34,165 bases of DNA, from positions 1 through 34,165 of the forward strand of contig DBHM01000010.1 of NCBI GenBank assembly GCA_002296185.1. Reading direction: 5' to 3'. This DNA comes from Alphaproteobacteria bacterium UBA828. Lineage in GTDB: Bacteria > Pseudomonadota > Alphaproteobacteria > UBA828. The notes under the pieces were generated by a model. It was not told where the DNA came from. It ran no database searches and was given only the letters and a program-made list of their open reading frames with translations. This document shows positions 15,940 to 24,764 of this stretch, in pieces. Both the position numbers and the translations under genes were made by a program. Numbering within the stretch: position 1 is the first letter of the stretch; every line of letters begins with the position of its first letter.

Positions 15940-16593
15940 ATGAAAAAGTCTGAAAAAGTAGATTATATAATGAAGGAACTTAATAGTATTTATCCTTCAA
16001 TTCAAATACCCCTAAATCATGAGAATATTTTTGAGCTACTTATAGCAGTTTTATTAAGTGCGCAATGCACAGATGATAGAGTTAATTCTGTAACTCCTAT
16101 ATTATTTTCTAAAGCCAATAAACCATCAGATATGCAGAGATTATCTATAGAGACAATATATGAAATTATTAAACCCTGTGGACTAGGTCCAAAAAAATCC
16201 AAAGCTATTAACAGTCTATCAAAAATACTAGTTAGAGATTTTAATAGTAAAGTACCATGTAACCTAAAGGATCTAGAAAGTTTACCTGGAGTTGGACATA
16301 AAACAGCCAGCGTAGTCATTTCCCAAGGTTTTGGGAAATCTGCATTCCCTGTTGATACCCATATTCATAGGCTTGCACAACGGTGGGGACTAACAAGTGG
16401 TATAAATGTTACAAAAACAGAAACTGATTTAAAAAAAATATTCCCGGAAACATCTTGGAAAAAATTACATTTACAGATGATATATTACGGTCGAGATTTC
16501 TGTACCGCACGATCTTGTTATGGATTGGAATGTAAGATTTGCAAAAATTGCTACCCAAATCGTAAAAAACCTATCAAAACTAAAAAAGCCTAG
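15940..16593 (+). CDS. nth: Endonuclease III (DNA glycosylase/AP lyase) with unusual Fe-S cysteine spacing
   Basis: A 217-residue base-excision repair enzyme removing oxidised pyrimidines. It shows LLSAQCTDDRVNSVTP (38-53) and the helix-hairpin-helix LPGVGHKTA (115-123) with catalytic Lys121. PVDTHIHR (137-144) carries the catalytic Asp139. The C-terminal iron-sulfur loop has five cysteines, at 188, 193, 198, 201 and 204, giving C-x4-C-x4-C-x2-C-x2-C. E. coli Nth has C-x6-C-x2-C-x5-C. First, third and last positions coincide, but the second E. coli Cys is Gly195 here, with extra Cys at 193 and 201. A 4Fe-4S cluster is still possible with a shifted ligand. The gene ends at a GAAA repeat. Confidence 0.95.
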   Translation: MKKSEKVDYIMKELNSIYPSIQIPLNHENIFELLIAVLLSAQCTDDRVNSVTPILFSKANKPSDMQRLSIETIYEIIKPCGLGPKKSKAINSLSKILVRDFNSKVPCNLKDLESLPGVGHKTASVVISQGFGKSAFPVDTHIHRLAQRWGLTSGINVTKTETDLKKIFPETSWKKLHLQMIYYGRDFCTARSCYGLECKICKNCYPNRKKPIKTKKA

Positions 16594-16609
16594 AAAGAAA
16601 GAAAGAAAG
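16593..16609. repeat. Tetranucleotide repeat (GAAA)4
   Basis: Four GAAA units plus a G begin at the last base of the nth stop codon. On the minus strand it is a TTTC run just after the stop of the small reading frame at 16613, where it could act as a weak U-rich tail. It is outside any coding frame, so phase variation of a protein is not expected. Confidence 0.7.
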
Positions 16610-16612
16610 TAA

Positions 16613-16777
16613 CTAATTATTAATTACAGTGACTGTCATTAATGGAGGGCCTGGCCAAGTAGGATCGACGTCATCAGCTGCCTCTATACTAATATCAGTA
16701 CGCTTGAGCCAACTAATATAATCTGCACTCTCTACATTACTATTTAATACAAATATAGAGCAGACAGATGCAATCAA
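16613..16777 (-). CDS. Possible small exported protein (54 aa from a TTG start)
   Basis: A minus-strand frame in the 304-base gap between nth and the MFS gene reads as a protein. A hydrophobic stretch (LILSLIASVCSIFVL) is followed by NVESADYISW, a signal-peptide-like end. A soluble tail WLKRTDISIEAADD then leads to PTWPGPP and TVTVINN at the stop. The frame stays open far upstream but has no ATG; TTG at 16777 is the only usual start I find, and it cuts into the hydrophobic segment. Either the start is non-standard or it has been lost, making this a decayed gene. The biased, protein-like composition is the main evidence. Function unknown. Confidence 0.38.
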   Translation of the reverse strand: MIASVCSIFVLNSNVESADYISWLKRTDISIEAADDVDPTWPGPPLMTVTVINN

Positions 16778-16897
16778 AGAAAGTATAAGTATTTTAATAT
16801 AACAAAAGACATTTATAATTTTCTTTAAAAATTGTAAATTTAAGAATTTTTTAAGAGATATCTCACTTAAATTAAGGTACTTTTCTAGTAATATAAT

Positions 16898-18064
16898 ATG
16901 GAAACTTATAAGAAAAATTCTTTTAGCCCATTAATCGCGTGTATAATATTACAACTGTGCATGGGAATGCTTTATGGTTGGAGTGTTTTACTAGAGCCAC
17001 TTGAAGAAAATCTTAATGCTGCCCGTTCCGAAGTTAGCACAGCCTACTCTCTTGCATTTATTTTTGTAACTGTTGGTTGTTTTGTTACCCACAGACTTCT
17101 TCAGTGGATGTCACTACATTGGCTGACGCTTCTTGTTATGTGCTTAGGTTCAACTGGTATTTTCATTGCTGGTATTGGAGAATCTCTTCCTACTCTAATT
17201 CTTGGCTATGGTATAATTTTCGGATTTACATCAGGTGTTACTTACTTTCTTGCTGTTTCAGCATGCGGAATTAGATCCCCCATCCCACATAGCGTTGCTT
17301 TGAGTATAACAGTCGCTTCTTTTGCCCTTGGTGGAGTCATCTGGCCACCTATTTATACAAGCCTCATTGAATCACTTGGTGTTTATGAAGCCTTGTTACT
17401 TTCTTCTGCCATAATACTTGTTGGAGGATTTTTATCATTTTTCCTATTTTATTACAGTAAAGCAAAAGCACCTAGTGCAGATAATAATATAGGATTCTTT
17501 CAGGATCTATTAACAAACAATCCACGAGTTATGATACGCTTATGGGTTGGATTTCTTTTATTATCTTTCGCAGCGCTTATGATTATGGGACACGCTGCTG
17601 GAATGGTTAAGGAATGGGGAGGTAATGATTTATCTATTGGCCCCATGCTTCCTAGCCTTGGTTATATTACCGGGGCTCTAATAGCAGGACAAATTTGCAG
17701 GTTCTTACCTGGTCGAATCGTAACCGTAGGAATGTGTACTTTAGCAACAATAGCATTAACATTAACATGCTTAGCTCCATACCTAGAGATTGGATTATTA
17801 ATGTTGGCTCTAGTGGGGCTATCATTTGGTATGGCATCTACTGCCTACCCTACTACAATAGGCAGTTACTATGGAGTGAATGAAATACCAAGAATTTATG
17901 GAAGACAGTCAATTTCTTATGGTGTTGGAGGTTTATTCGGGCCACTAGCAGCCGCAGCTATATTCGATAGTTCGGCAACATATTTTATTTCTATTATAGT
18001 CGCATCTATATTGGCATTTATCTCCATATTTGTACACCTAACATTACCGCGTAATAATTCTTAG
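16898..18064 (+). CDS. Major facilitator superfamily transporter, OFA (oxalate/formate antiporter)-like
   Basis: A 388-residue inner-membrane transporter with about 12 hydrophobic helices in two halves. The first helix region (LCMGMLYGWSVLLEPLEENL), followed by RSEVSTAYSLAFIF, is typical of the oxalate:formate antiporter (OFA) branch. A conserved SFGMASTAYPTTIGSYYG segment lies in the second half. OFA proteins carry small carboxylates in exchange or with protons; the substrate cannot be read here. No ribosome site is obvious before the ATG. It converges on the ABM-like gene. Confidence 0.85.
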   Translation: METYKKNSFSPLIACIILQLCMGMLYGWSVLLEPLEENLNAARSEVSTAYSLAFIFVTVGCFVTHRLLQWMSLHWLTLLVMCLGSTGIFIAGIGESLPTLILGYGIIFGFTSGVTYFLAVSACGIRSPIPHSVALSITVASFALGGVIWPPIYTSLIESLGVYEALLLSSAIILVGGFLSFFLFYYSKAKAPSADNNIGFFQDLLTNNPRVMIRLWVGFLLLSFAALMIMGHAAGMVKEWGGNDLSIGPMLPSLGYITGALIAGQICRFLPGRIVTVGMCTLATIALTLTCLAPYLEIGLLMLALVGLSFGMASTAYPTTIGSYYGVNEIPRIYGRQSISYGVGGLFGPLAAAAIFDSSATYFISIIVASILAFISIFVHLTLPRNNS

Positions 18065-18094
18065 TTTTCTAGAATGCATGAAAAAACTACTATT

Positions 18095-18394
18095 TTACTT
18101 CATAAATTCAAATACAACTGATCCTGACACAGGGTCAGTTACCCCCAATTCTGGACTAATCTCATCTAAAAAAATACGAGCAGCATCGAGTAAAGCGATC
18201 ATACTAGGCCTTGCAGAAACCATAGACTCTTCGCTCTCCCAAAGGCCATAAGATACATATGAACGCTCACCAGTCTTTGCTAAAACGTGCAAAACAAGAC
18301 CCGGCCATTGTTCAGCACCAGAAAAAACTTCTTCTAAATCTTGTTCACAACCTTCTTTTGCAAGGAATCGAACTACATTTGTATATTTAGTCAT
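18095..18394 (-). CDS. ABM-like ferredoxin-fold (antibiotic biosynthesis monooxygenase-type) small protein
   Basis: A 99-residue dimeric alpha/beta-barrel candidate: a first strand MTKYTNVVRFLAKEG, a helix EQDLEEVFSG, a strand YVSYGLWESEESMVSA, and a closing strand SVVFEF. This matches the ABM/YgiN group, which includes cofactor-free monooxygenases and many proteins of unknown role. It lies 55 bases after the aldehyde dehydrogenase on the same strand and probably shares its transcript. The family call is moderate; activity is not shown. Confidence 0.65.
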   Translation of the reverse strand: MTKYTNVVRFLAKEGCEQDLEEVFSGAEQWPGLVLHVLAKTGERSYVSYGLWESEESMVSARPSMIALLDAARIFLDEISPELGVTDPVSGSVVFEFMK

Positions 18395-18449
18395 AAATAT
18401 TTATCCTCTAATCTAATCTCTATTCAAGAATTCTTATTCCATATTGCAA

Positions 18450-19928
18450 CTATTTCATAATAAATGGATTTCCAACACTTGGTTCCGTAGCAATCCAAAT
18501 AGCTTTTTGCTGCAAATAGGCCATTATAGCTTGCTGACCATTCTCACGCCCTAACCCACTTCGCTTATAACCTCCAAAGGGAGTCATATAACTAATTACT
18601 CTATAGGTATTTACCCAAACAGTTCCAGCCCTTAGCTTTTCAGACATACGAATTGCACAACCAATATCAGAAGTCCAAACTCCTGCAGCTAAACCAAAAT
18701 TAATATCATTACCTATTGAAATAGCCTCTTCCTCGTCATCAAATGGAATAATTGATAGAACAGGACCAAATACTTCTTCTTGTGCAATTCGCATATTATT
18801 AGTTACACCGGTAAAAATCGTAGGTTCAACAAACTGCTTACCTTTTGCCCCCTCTCCTGTATAAGCACCACCACCTAAAATACACTTGGCTCCTTCATTT
18901 TTTGCAATATCAAGATAATCCATTACTTTCTGAAATTGAGGAGGTGTAGTTACAGGCCCAACATGTGTATCTAGAGACATAGGGTCACCAATTTTTGCAG
19001 TCTTAGCAACCTCAAGAAGACGACTAACAAATTCATCGTGAATTGATCTCTGTACTAGTAATCGGGATCCAGCAATACAAGTCTGGCCAGTGGCTGCAAA
19101 AATACCTGAAATTGCCCCCATCACAGCTGCTTCCTGATTCGCATCAGCAAAAACTATATTTGGTGACTTTCCACCTAATTCTAGTGTTACTGGTATAAGT
19201 TTACTTGCGCCCTTTTCATATATTTTTTGACCCGTTGCATCAGAACCCGTGAACGCTACCTTAGAAACATCAGGATGATCTACGAGTGGTGTTCCAACAT
19301 CAGGACCAAACCCCGTGACAACATTTACAGTACCGTCAGGGAACCCAGCTTCAGAAATTAATTCCGCCAGCTCAAGAGTTGATGCTGAAGTAAACTCTGA
19401 TGGTTTAATGACAGCAGTATTGCCAGCAGCCAAGGCAGGTGCAAGTTTATACGCAACTAGCAAAAGGGGTGAATTCCAAGGTGTAATCATACCAACAACA
19501 CCATATGGTTCATAACGTGTAAAATTAAACATATTAGGCTTATCAACAGGTATAACGGTTCCTTCTATCTTGTCTGCAAGGCCACCAAAATATCTATACC
19601 ATTCACCAATATACCGTGTTTGATTACCCATTTCAGCTATGAGTTTTCCATTATCTGTAACTTCAACTTTCCCCAAGCGATCAGCTTCTCGATCTAAGAT
19701 TTCTGCTAATTTGAAAAGGAGCTTTCCTCGATCTGTTGGTCTGCTATTTCCCCATCTATTTTCAAATGTCTTCTTCGCAGAACTAACAGCCTTATCTACA
19801 TCACGACTATTTCCCTTTGCGACTTGTGACCATACCTCTCCTGTATAAGGATTCTCAGAATCAAACCACTCTCCGTTATCAGGATCTACCCAACTACCAT
19901 CAATGTAGTGTTTATATTTTTTTATCAT
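18450..19928 (-). CDS. NAD(P)-dependent aldehyde dehydrogenase
   Basis: A 492-residue enzyme oxidising aldehydes to acids. The Rossmann and active-site motifs are complete: TPWNSP with Asn152 for the oxyanion, FTGSDATG (226-233), the general base Glu250 in LELGGKSPN, and the nucleophile Cys284 in GQTCIAGSRLLV. The ending MTPFGGYKRSGLGRENG is standard. It resembles betaine- and hydroxymuconic-semialdehyde-type enzymes without pointing to one substrate. It follows alkB by gene order on the minus strand (164-base gap), and a fatty-aldehyde role after alkane hydroxylation would be sensible, although an alcohol dehydrogenase step is not encoded here. Confidence 0.95.
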   Translation of the reverse strand: MIKKYKHYIDGSWVDPDNGEWFDSENPYTGEVWSQVAKGNSRDVDKAVSSAKKTFENRWGNSRPTDRGKLLFKLAEILDREADRLGKVEVTDNGKLIAEMGNQTRYIGEWYRYFGGLADKIEGTVIPVDKPNMFNFTRYEPYGVVGMITPWNSPLLLVAYKLAPALAAGNTAVIKPSEFTSASTLELAELISEAGFPDGTVNVVTGFGPDVGTPLVDHPDVSKVAFTGSDATGQKIYEKGASKLIPVTLELGGKSPNIVFADANQEAAVMGAISGIFAATGQTCIAGSRLLVQRSIHDEFVSRLLEVAKTAKIGDPMSLDTHVGPVTTPPQFQKVMDYLDIAKNEGAKCILGGGAYTGEGAKGKQFVEPTIFTGVTNNMRIAQEEVFGPVLSIIPFDDEEEAISIGNDINFGLAAGVWTSDIGCAIRMSEKLRAGTVWVNTYRVISYMTPFGGYKRSGLGRENGQQAIMAYLQQKAIWIATEPSVGNPFIMK

Positions 19929-20092
19929 TATATTTCCCTATATGTAGAGTATCCGAAGAATTAGAAAAAGCTCCATAGATTTTATATTATATAATATTAT
20001 AGCAAAGCATCAATATTTTGGTAAATCATGAAAATTTATATTTTAATTATTTATATAGCGACATGTTAAATATCTAATATAAATAATCATTA

Positions 20093-21226
20093 TTATATAA
20101 TTTCCGAATGCCCAGCATATAAATTTTTATATTTATCTCTCTCTGCCCTTGCACGCGGATTCATAATCGCAAACCATAAAGGGGGAAAAAGAGCAATAAG
20201 AAGCATTGTTGCATAACCAGCTGGTAAGTGCGGAGCATTTGAGACTAGCTTAAGTGATTCATAACGCACTCCAGGACGCATATGATGATCTGCATGTCGT
20301 TGTAAATTTGCTAAAAACCAGCTCGAGACACGACATCCATCATCCCATGAATGATAAGGTTTAACTGACTCAAAACGACCAGGTGAAATTTCTCGCCTAC
20401 TTAAACCATAATGTTCAAAGTAATTTACAACCTCTAGCTGAAAAATTGCAATAAAACTTATAGCAGCAAAGCCGACTACACTTTCCCACCCAAGTCCAAA
20501 AAAAATTCCCAGGTATATACCAGATTCAATTATTAAGCCAATTAAGACCCTATTTTTTATACCAAAAATTGTTTTTTTTCGTCTTCTTAATCTTGTGACT
20601 TCTATATTTATGGCTGATATAAAACCACCAATAACTGTACGGGGGAAAAAAGCATAAAAACTTTCACCCAACCTAGCCGTAGCAGGGTCTTGAGGAGTGG
20701 CAACTGTTCGATGATGGCCATAAACATGCTCAATCGACCAATGGTGATACGTCACCATTACTAATAGAGCCTCACCAAGTAGACGTTCCCAGGTTTTTTT
20801 TCTATGTATTAATTCATGTGAAAATGTAATCCCAATTGCCCCTGCCATAACGCCTATAGATAATATTAAACCACACGATTCAATAAATGTTAGGTTGGCA
20901 TGAGCTAACGATATGACCCCAAGTCCAATAAAACAGAACTGAGTTAAAGGCCATAAAATTGGGGCAAAAGAATAAAATGTAAGTGCACTTTCTTTTTTTA
21001 TTAATAATTTCTCATCCCTAATCGTAAGTTTGGGATTATCAGGCACAATATAATCAGCAATATTTATTATTCCATAAACAAAAATAGGAGTTATAAATGT
21101 CCACCAATCTCCAAGATACCAACCTAAAAAAGTTATCCCAACCAACAAGTAAGGTAAAAAATACAGAACCCTACTAAGAGTAGATTTAATTATCTTAATG
21201 ATATCAATCAAACTATTATTTCCCAT
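20093..21226 (-). CDS. alkB: AlkB-type alkane 1-monooxygenase (non-haem di-iron membrane hydroxylase)
   Basis: A 377-residue membrane enzyme that hydroxylates the terminal carbon of medium or long alkanes with O2. All histidine boxes are present: HELIH (137-141) followed by RKKTWE, EHVYGHH (166-172), NYFEHYGL (268-275) and LQRHADHH (308-315). Hydrophobic helices near 20-60, 85-135 and 225-265 fit the six-helix fold. No rubredoxin or rubredoxin reductase is in the window, so the electron donors must be elsewhere. Upstream on the same strand are a glutathionyl-hydroquinone reductase and AhpCF, and downstream an aldehyde dehydrogenase. The NYxEHYGL box distinguishes true alkane hydroxylases from desaturases and xylene monooxygenases. 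Confidence 0.93.
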   Translation of the reverse strand: MGNNSLIDIIKIIKSTLSRVLYFLPYLLVGITFLGWYLGDWWTFITPIFVYGIINIADYIVPDNPKLTIRDEKLLIKKESALTFYSFAPILWPLTQFCFIGLGVISLAHANLTFIESCGLILSIGVMAGAIGITFSHELIHRKKTWERLLGEALLVMVTYHHWSIEHVYGHHRTVATPQDPATARLGESFYAFFPRTVIGGFISAINIEVTRLRRRKKTIFGIKNRVLIGLIIESGIYLGIFFGLGWESVVGFAAISFIAIFQLEVVNYFEHYGLSRREISPGRFESVKPYHSWDDGCRVSSWFLANLQRHADHHMRPGVRYESLKLVSNAPHLPAGYATMLLIALFPPLWFAIMNPRARAERDKYKNLYAGHSEII

Positions 21227-21292
21227 TTATGGAAATATCTACAATACAAACACTCAACACTATCTTTATATAGATCAAATGACTAACGTAAA

Positions 21293-22228
21293 TTATAAAA
21301 AATTAAAAATCGGGCCTTTTGGAACTATCCCATTAGGGTTTATCGTGTTGTGGCTAAGATAATAGTGTTTCTTTATATGATCAATATTTATAGTAGAAGA
21401 TATACCAGGCATATTATAAAGATTACTTAAATACTTTGATAAATTTGGATAGTCAGAAATATTTTTTAAATTACATTTAAAATGACCCACATAAACATGA
21501 TCAAACCTTATAAGGGTTGTAAATAAACGCCAATCAGCTTCTGTTAAATCTTCACCAACCAAATAAGTAGAAGAACCCAACCTATCTTCAATCCAATCTA
21601 AGGTATTGAATAGTGGTATTAGCGCTTCTTCGTAAGCCTCCTGCGAAGTAGCAAAACCACATTTATAAACACCATTATTAACATCCGTATAAATTCTCTC
21701 ATTTATACTATCAATACTTTTTCTTAATCTCTTAGGATAGTAATCACCTGGTAAAGCCCCTAAGTCATCAAACTCAGAATTAAACATACGTATTATTTCA
21801 GATGATTCATTTGATACTATAGTATTCTCTTTAATGTCCCATAAAACTGGCACTGTAACGCGACCAGAGTAATTCGAATTAGACTTTGTATAAACTTGAT
21901 AAAGGTATCTAGCTTCATTAATATTATCAGGCACAACATAATCTCCTGCATCAAAAGTCCACCCGTTAATTCCCATATGCCAATGCACAACAGACAAAGA
22001 AATAAATGAAGAAAGCCCTTTGATTTCACGAAAAATTAAAGTGCGATGCGCCCATGGGCATGCAAGTGACACATACAGATGATATCTATTTAATTCCGCT
22101 TTAAAGCCGGAATGGCCATCTCTTGTAATCCAATTCCGGAATACTGTTTCTTTACGCTTAAAAGCACCATCTTTTGATTTATCACTCTCTAAACCCTCAA
22201 CCCAGATACCATCTTTTAAGTAGCCCAT
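21293..22228 (-). CDS. Glutathionyl-hydroquinone reductase (Xi-class GST, YqjG/PcpF family)
   Basis: A 311-residue thioredoxin-fold enzyme that removes glutathione from glutathionyl-hydroquinones, salvaging quinone-glutathione adducts. The catalytic Cys57 lies in CPWAHR (57-62), the signature of this class, after a long N-terminal arm with GFKAELNRYHLY. WTFDAGDYVVPD and the C-terminal helical domain LVGEDLTEADWRLF are also typical. It is 11 bases downstream of the NmrA-like gene, so the two form a transcriptional pair. NmrA-like proteins of this group can be NADPH sensors or quinone reductases, which fits quinone handling. The family is certain, the natural quinone unknown. Confidence 0.93.
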   Translation of the reverse strand: MGYLKDGIWVEGLESDKSKDGAFKRKETVFRNWITRDGHSGFKAELNRYHLYVSLACPWAHRTLIFREIKGLSSFISLSVVHWHMGINGWTFDAGDYVVPDNINEARYLYQVYTKSNSNYSGRVTVPVLWDIKENTIVSNESSEIIRMFNSEFDDLGALPGDYYPKRLRKSIDSINERIYTDVNNGVYKCGFATSQEAYEEALIPLFNTLDWIEDRLGSSTYLVGEDLTEADWRLFTTLIRFDHVYVGHFKCNLKNISDYPNLSKYLSNLYNMPGISSTINIDHIKKHYYLSHNTINPNGIVPKGPIFNFL

Positions 22229-22239
22229 GAATTACCTCT

Positions 22240-23085
22240 TTATTGTAATGCCGCTTTAGCAAAGTCTAAATAACTTGTTGGTTTGCGTCCCAAAATAGAA
22301 CTTAATACCTTATTATTACCGGCCAGACCATGAGCAGCATAATAACTCCACATCTGTCGACTAGCTTCTAAACCATAATTACCAACAAAAGGGACCCCCA
22401 ACTCATTAATTGCAATATCAACATCAATAGTCTTAGCAGATATTGATAGTCCTAAAACCTCCGAGATAACTTTTGCTTGTTGAAATAAAGAAATAGATTC
22501 ACCACAAAGCTCAAAAATACCATGATTAAAAGTTTTATCATTGATAGCTTTTACCGCAACCTCAGCAATATCATTAAGGTCTACGACTGTTAATTTCTGA
22601 TCTACAGGCACAGGAAGTTTTAATTCCTTATTCTCAGAAATTATTGGTAATTGTGGTAAAATATTTTGCATATACGTCGTCGGCTGAAGTATGACCCAAT
22701 CAAGGTCAGATTCTATTAATTGGCTTTCTACTTTGAGGCGACTCCAATGATGAGGCATTCTATGGATTTGAGGATGGATAACTGAATGAAGGACGACACG
22801 TACTCTTGATTTTGAACAGATATCTAAAAGGTTACTTGTTATTATTTCTTCATCTGGTGAAAAGTTAGGGGTTATGAAATAAACAGATTTAATATCTATA
22901 CATGCTTTTTTAATATCATCATAATTTCTCAAATCACCAACTACAATATCACTAACACCAATTTCTGAAAGGGTTCTAGAGGAATTCTCAGAAGCCGTTA
23001 GGGCTCTTATAGGGATATCTAATTTTAATAATTCCCTGATTATAGCATGACCAGTTTTTCCGTTTGCACAAGTTACGAGTACCAT
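22240..23085 (-). CDS. NmrA-like NAD(P)-binding protein (atypical SDR, quinone-reductase-like)
   Basis: A 281-residue single-domain Rossmann protein. The dinucleotide motif CANGKTGHAI (6-15) begins directly at the N-terminus. GDLRNYDDIKKAC marks the strand-4 region, and LDWVILQPTTYMQNI is the usual NmrA/QOR2 segment in place of an SDR YxxxK site. Relatives include E. coli QorB (quinone reductase), the NmrA regulator and HSCARG. Position between ahpF (48-base gap) and glutathionyl-hydroquinone reductase (11-base gap) supports a role in quinone reduction. Whether it is an enzyme or a redox sensor is open. Confidence 0.85.
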   Translation of the reverse strand: MVLVTCANGKTGHAIIRELLKLDIPIRALTASENSSRTLSEIGVSDIVVGDLRNYDDIKKACIDIKSVYFITPNFSPDEEIITSNLLDICSKSRVRVVLHSVIHPQIHRMPHHWSRLKVESQLIESDLDWVILQPTTYMQNILPQLPIISENKELKLPVPVDQKLTVVDLNDIAEVAVKAINDKTFNHGIFELCGESISLFQQAKVISEVLGLSISAKTIDVDIAINELGVPFVGNYGLEASRQMWSYYAAHGLAGNNKVLSSILGRKPTSYLDFAKAALQ

Positions 23086-23133
23086 AATCGACAGCCTAAA
23101 GATTTAAGATAAAATTATACTGGGCGAAAAAAC

Positions 23134-24735
23134 TTACTCAGCAGCACTAATTACTTCTATAGAATTTTTTTGTAGATATTCAGCAGCTGCTATAGCAGCT
23201 TTGGACCCCTCACCCATAGCTATCACTATTTGCTTGTAAGGGACTGTTGTGACATCACCGCAAGCAAAAACACCTGATGCTGAGGTGTTACAATAATCAT
23301 CTACAATTATCTCACCGTATTGATTTAAGTCTATCACCCCTTTTAAAAAATTACTATTTGGAACCAAGCCTATCTGGACAAATACTCCTGATAAATCCTC
23401 TATCTGAACTTCATTTGTGTCTCTATGTCGGTATTGAACTCCCGTAACCTTACCGTTTGAAGACAATATTTCCTGAACATCTACATTAGTGATAATATTA
23501 ATATTATCCCGCTTTTTAACCTGATCTATAAGAACTTGGTCCGCCTTCAATTCGGCGAGAAACTCAAAGACAGTAACAGATTTCACAATACCAGAAAGAT
23601 CAATAGAGGCTTCTATCCCAGAGTTACCTCCACCAACAACAGCAACATCTTTACCCTTAAAAAAGGGACCATCGCAGTGTGGACAATAGGCTACACCATT
23701 TCCCATATTTTCTTTTTCTCCTGGAACACCTAGCTCTCTCCAATTTGCCCCTGTAGCAATAATTATTGATCTACTTTTAATGATTTCTCCAGAAGATAAT
23801 TCTATCTTTTTAACTAGATCGTCTTTTAGTGATACAACTGACAAATGCTCTTTTACAGTTACATTATAGTCATTCATATGCGACTTCATTGCCTGAGTAA
23901 GGTCCGGGCCTGTAGTGCTAGAAACTGAAATCAAGTTTTCTATTCCTAAAGTATCTTTAACCTGACCACCGATCTTTTCTGCAATTAGGGAAACCTTAAA
24001 ACCTTTTCTAGCGGCGTATATTGCTGAACTTATTCCGGCTGGCCCCCCGCCAATAATCACAACATCCTGCAAAGGAATATTGTCGTCGGAGGAAATTCTA
24101 TTATTACTGTATTGATTTAATTTCTCAATAAGAGAAGATAATTCAACTCTTCCATTAGCAAACAAGTCACCATTTAGATAAACACTTGGGACGCCTTGGA
24201 TTTTTCTCTCATTAATAATATTCTGAAATAAGCCGCCATCAACCATCTCACTTGTTATTTTACTATTTAATAAGGCAAATTGGTTAATTGCCTGAACAAC
24301 TTCAGGACAATTATGGCAACTTAGGCTAACAAAAATTTCAAATGATAATTTTTCTTCTATATTTTCAATTACTTTCTTAATGCCATCATCCAATTTAATT
24401 GGCACTCCACCGCTTTGTAATAATGCGAGAATAAAAGAATTAAATTCATGGCCACTAGGTATCCCTGAAAAATAAATGCCTGTTGAATCACCTTCTACCT
24501 CTAATACAAATGTTAGTGGACTTCTAGCATCGCCCTTAAGATCCCTCTCTTCAAAAATTATCTTATCTGAAGATGCTGAGACAGACCTCAGAAATTCAAA
24601 TAACTCTGTGCGTTTTTCGTGTTCTCCAGTATTAAGGACAATTGACACAATCTGTTTCATACCATCAGTATAACCTTTGATAGTATTTAATATATCTTCA
24701 GAGAGCACGAATTCACTCATTGTTTTGCTTATCAA
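23134..24735 (-). CDS. ahpF: Alkyl hydroperoxide reductase subunit F
   Basis: A 533-residue flavoprotein that passes electrons from NADH to AhpC. It has the double thioredoxin-fold N-terminal domain with the redox pair CHNC (140-143) and FAD binding at GGGPAGISS (229-237). The thioredoxin-reductase-like redox pair CPHC is at 351-354, NAD binding at GGGNSG (368-373), and the closing FAD segment at VFACGD (489-494). Length and motif order match E. coli AhpF. It is 29 bases after ahpC in one operon. Either Met1 or Met7 could be the start. Confidence 0.97.
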   Translation of the reverse strand: MISKTMSEFVLSEDILNTIKGYTDGMKQIVSIVLNTGEHEKRTELFEFLRSVSASSDKIIFEERDLKGDARSPLTFVLEVEGDSTGIYFSGIPSGHEFNSFILALLQSGGVPIKLDDGIKKVIENIEEKLSFEIFVSLSCHNCPEVVQAINQFALLNSKITSEMVDGGLFQNIINERKIQGVPSVYLNGDLFANGRVELSSLIEKLNQYSNNRISSDDNIPLQDVVIIGGGPAGISSAIYAARKGFKVSLIAEKIGGQVKDTLGIENLISVSSTTGPDLTQAMKSHMNDYNVTVKEHLSVVSLKDDLVKKIELSSGEIIKSRSIIIATGANWRELGVPGEKENMGNGVAYCPHCDGPFFKGKDVAVVGGGNSGIEASIDLSGIVKSVTVFEFLAELKADQVLIDQVKKRDNINIITNVDVQEILSSNGKVTGVQYRHRDTNEVQIEDLSGVFVQIGLVPNSNFLKGVIDLNQYGEIIVDDYCNTSASGVFACGDVTTVPYKQIVIAMGEGSKAAIAAAEYLQKNSIEVISAAE

Positions 24736-24764
24736 ATATATTTCAACTGAAAAAACTTATAAAA

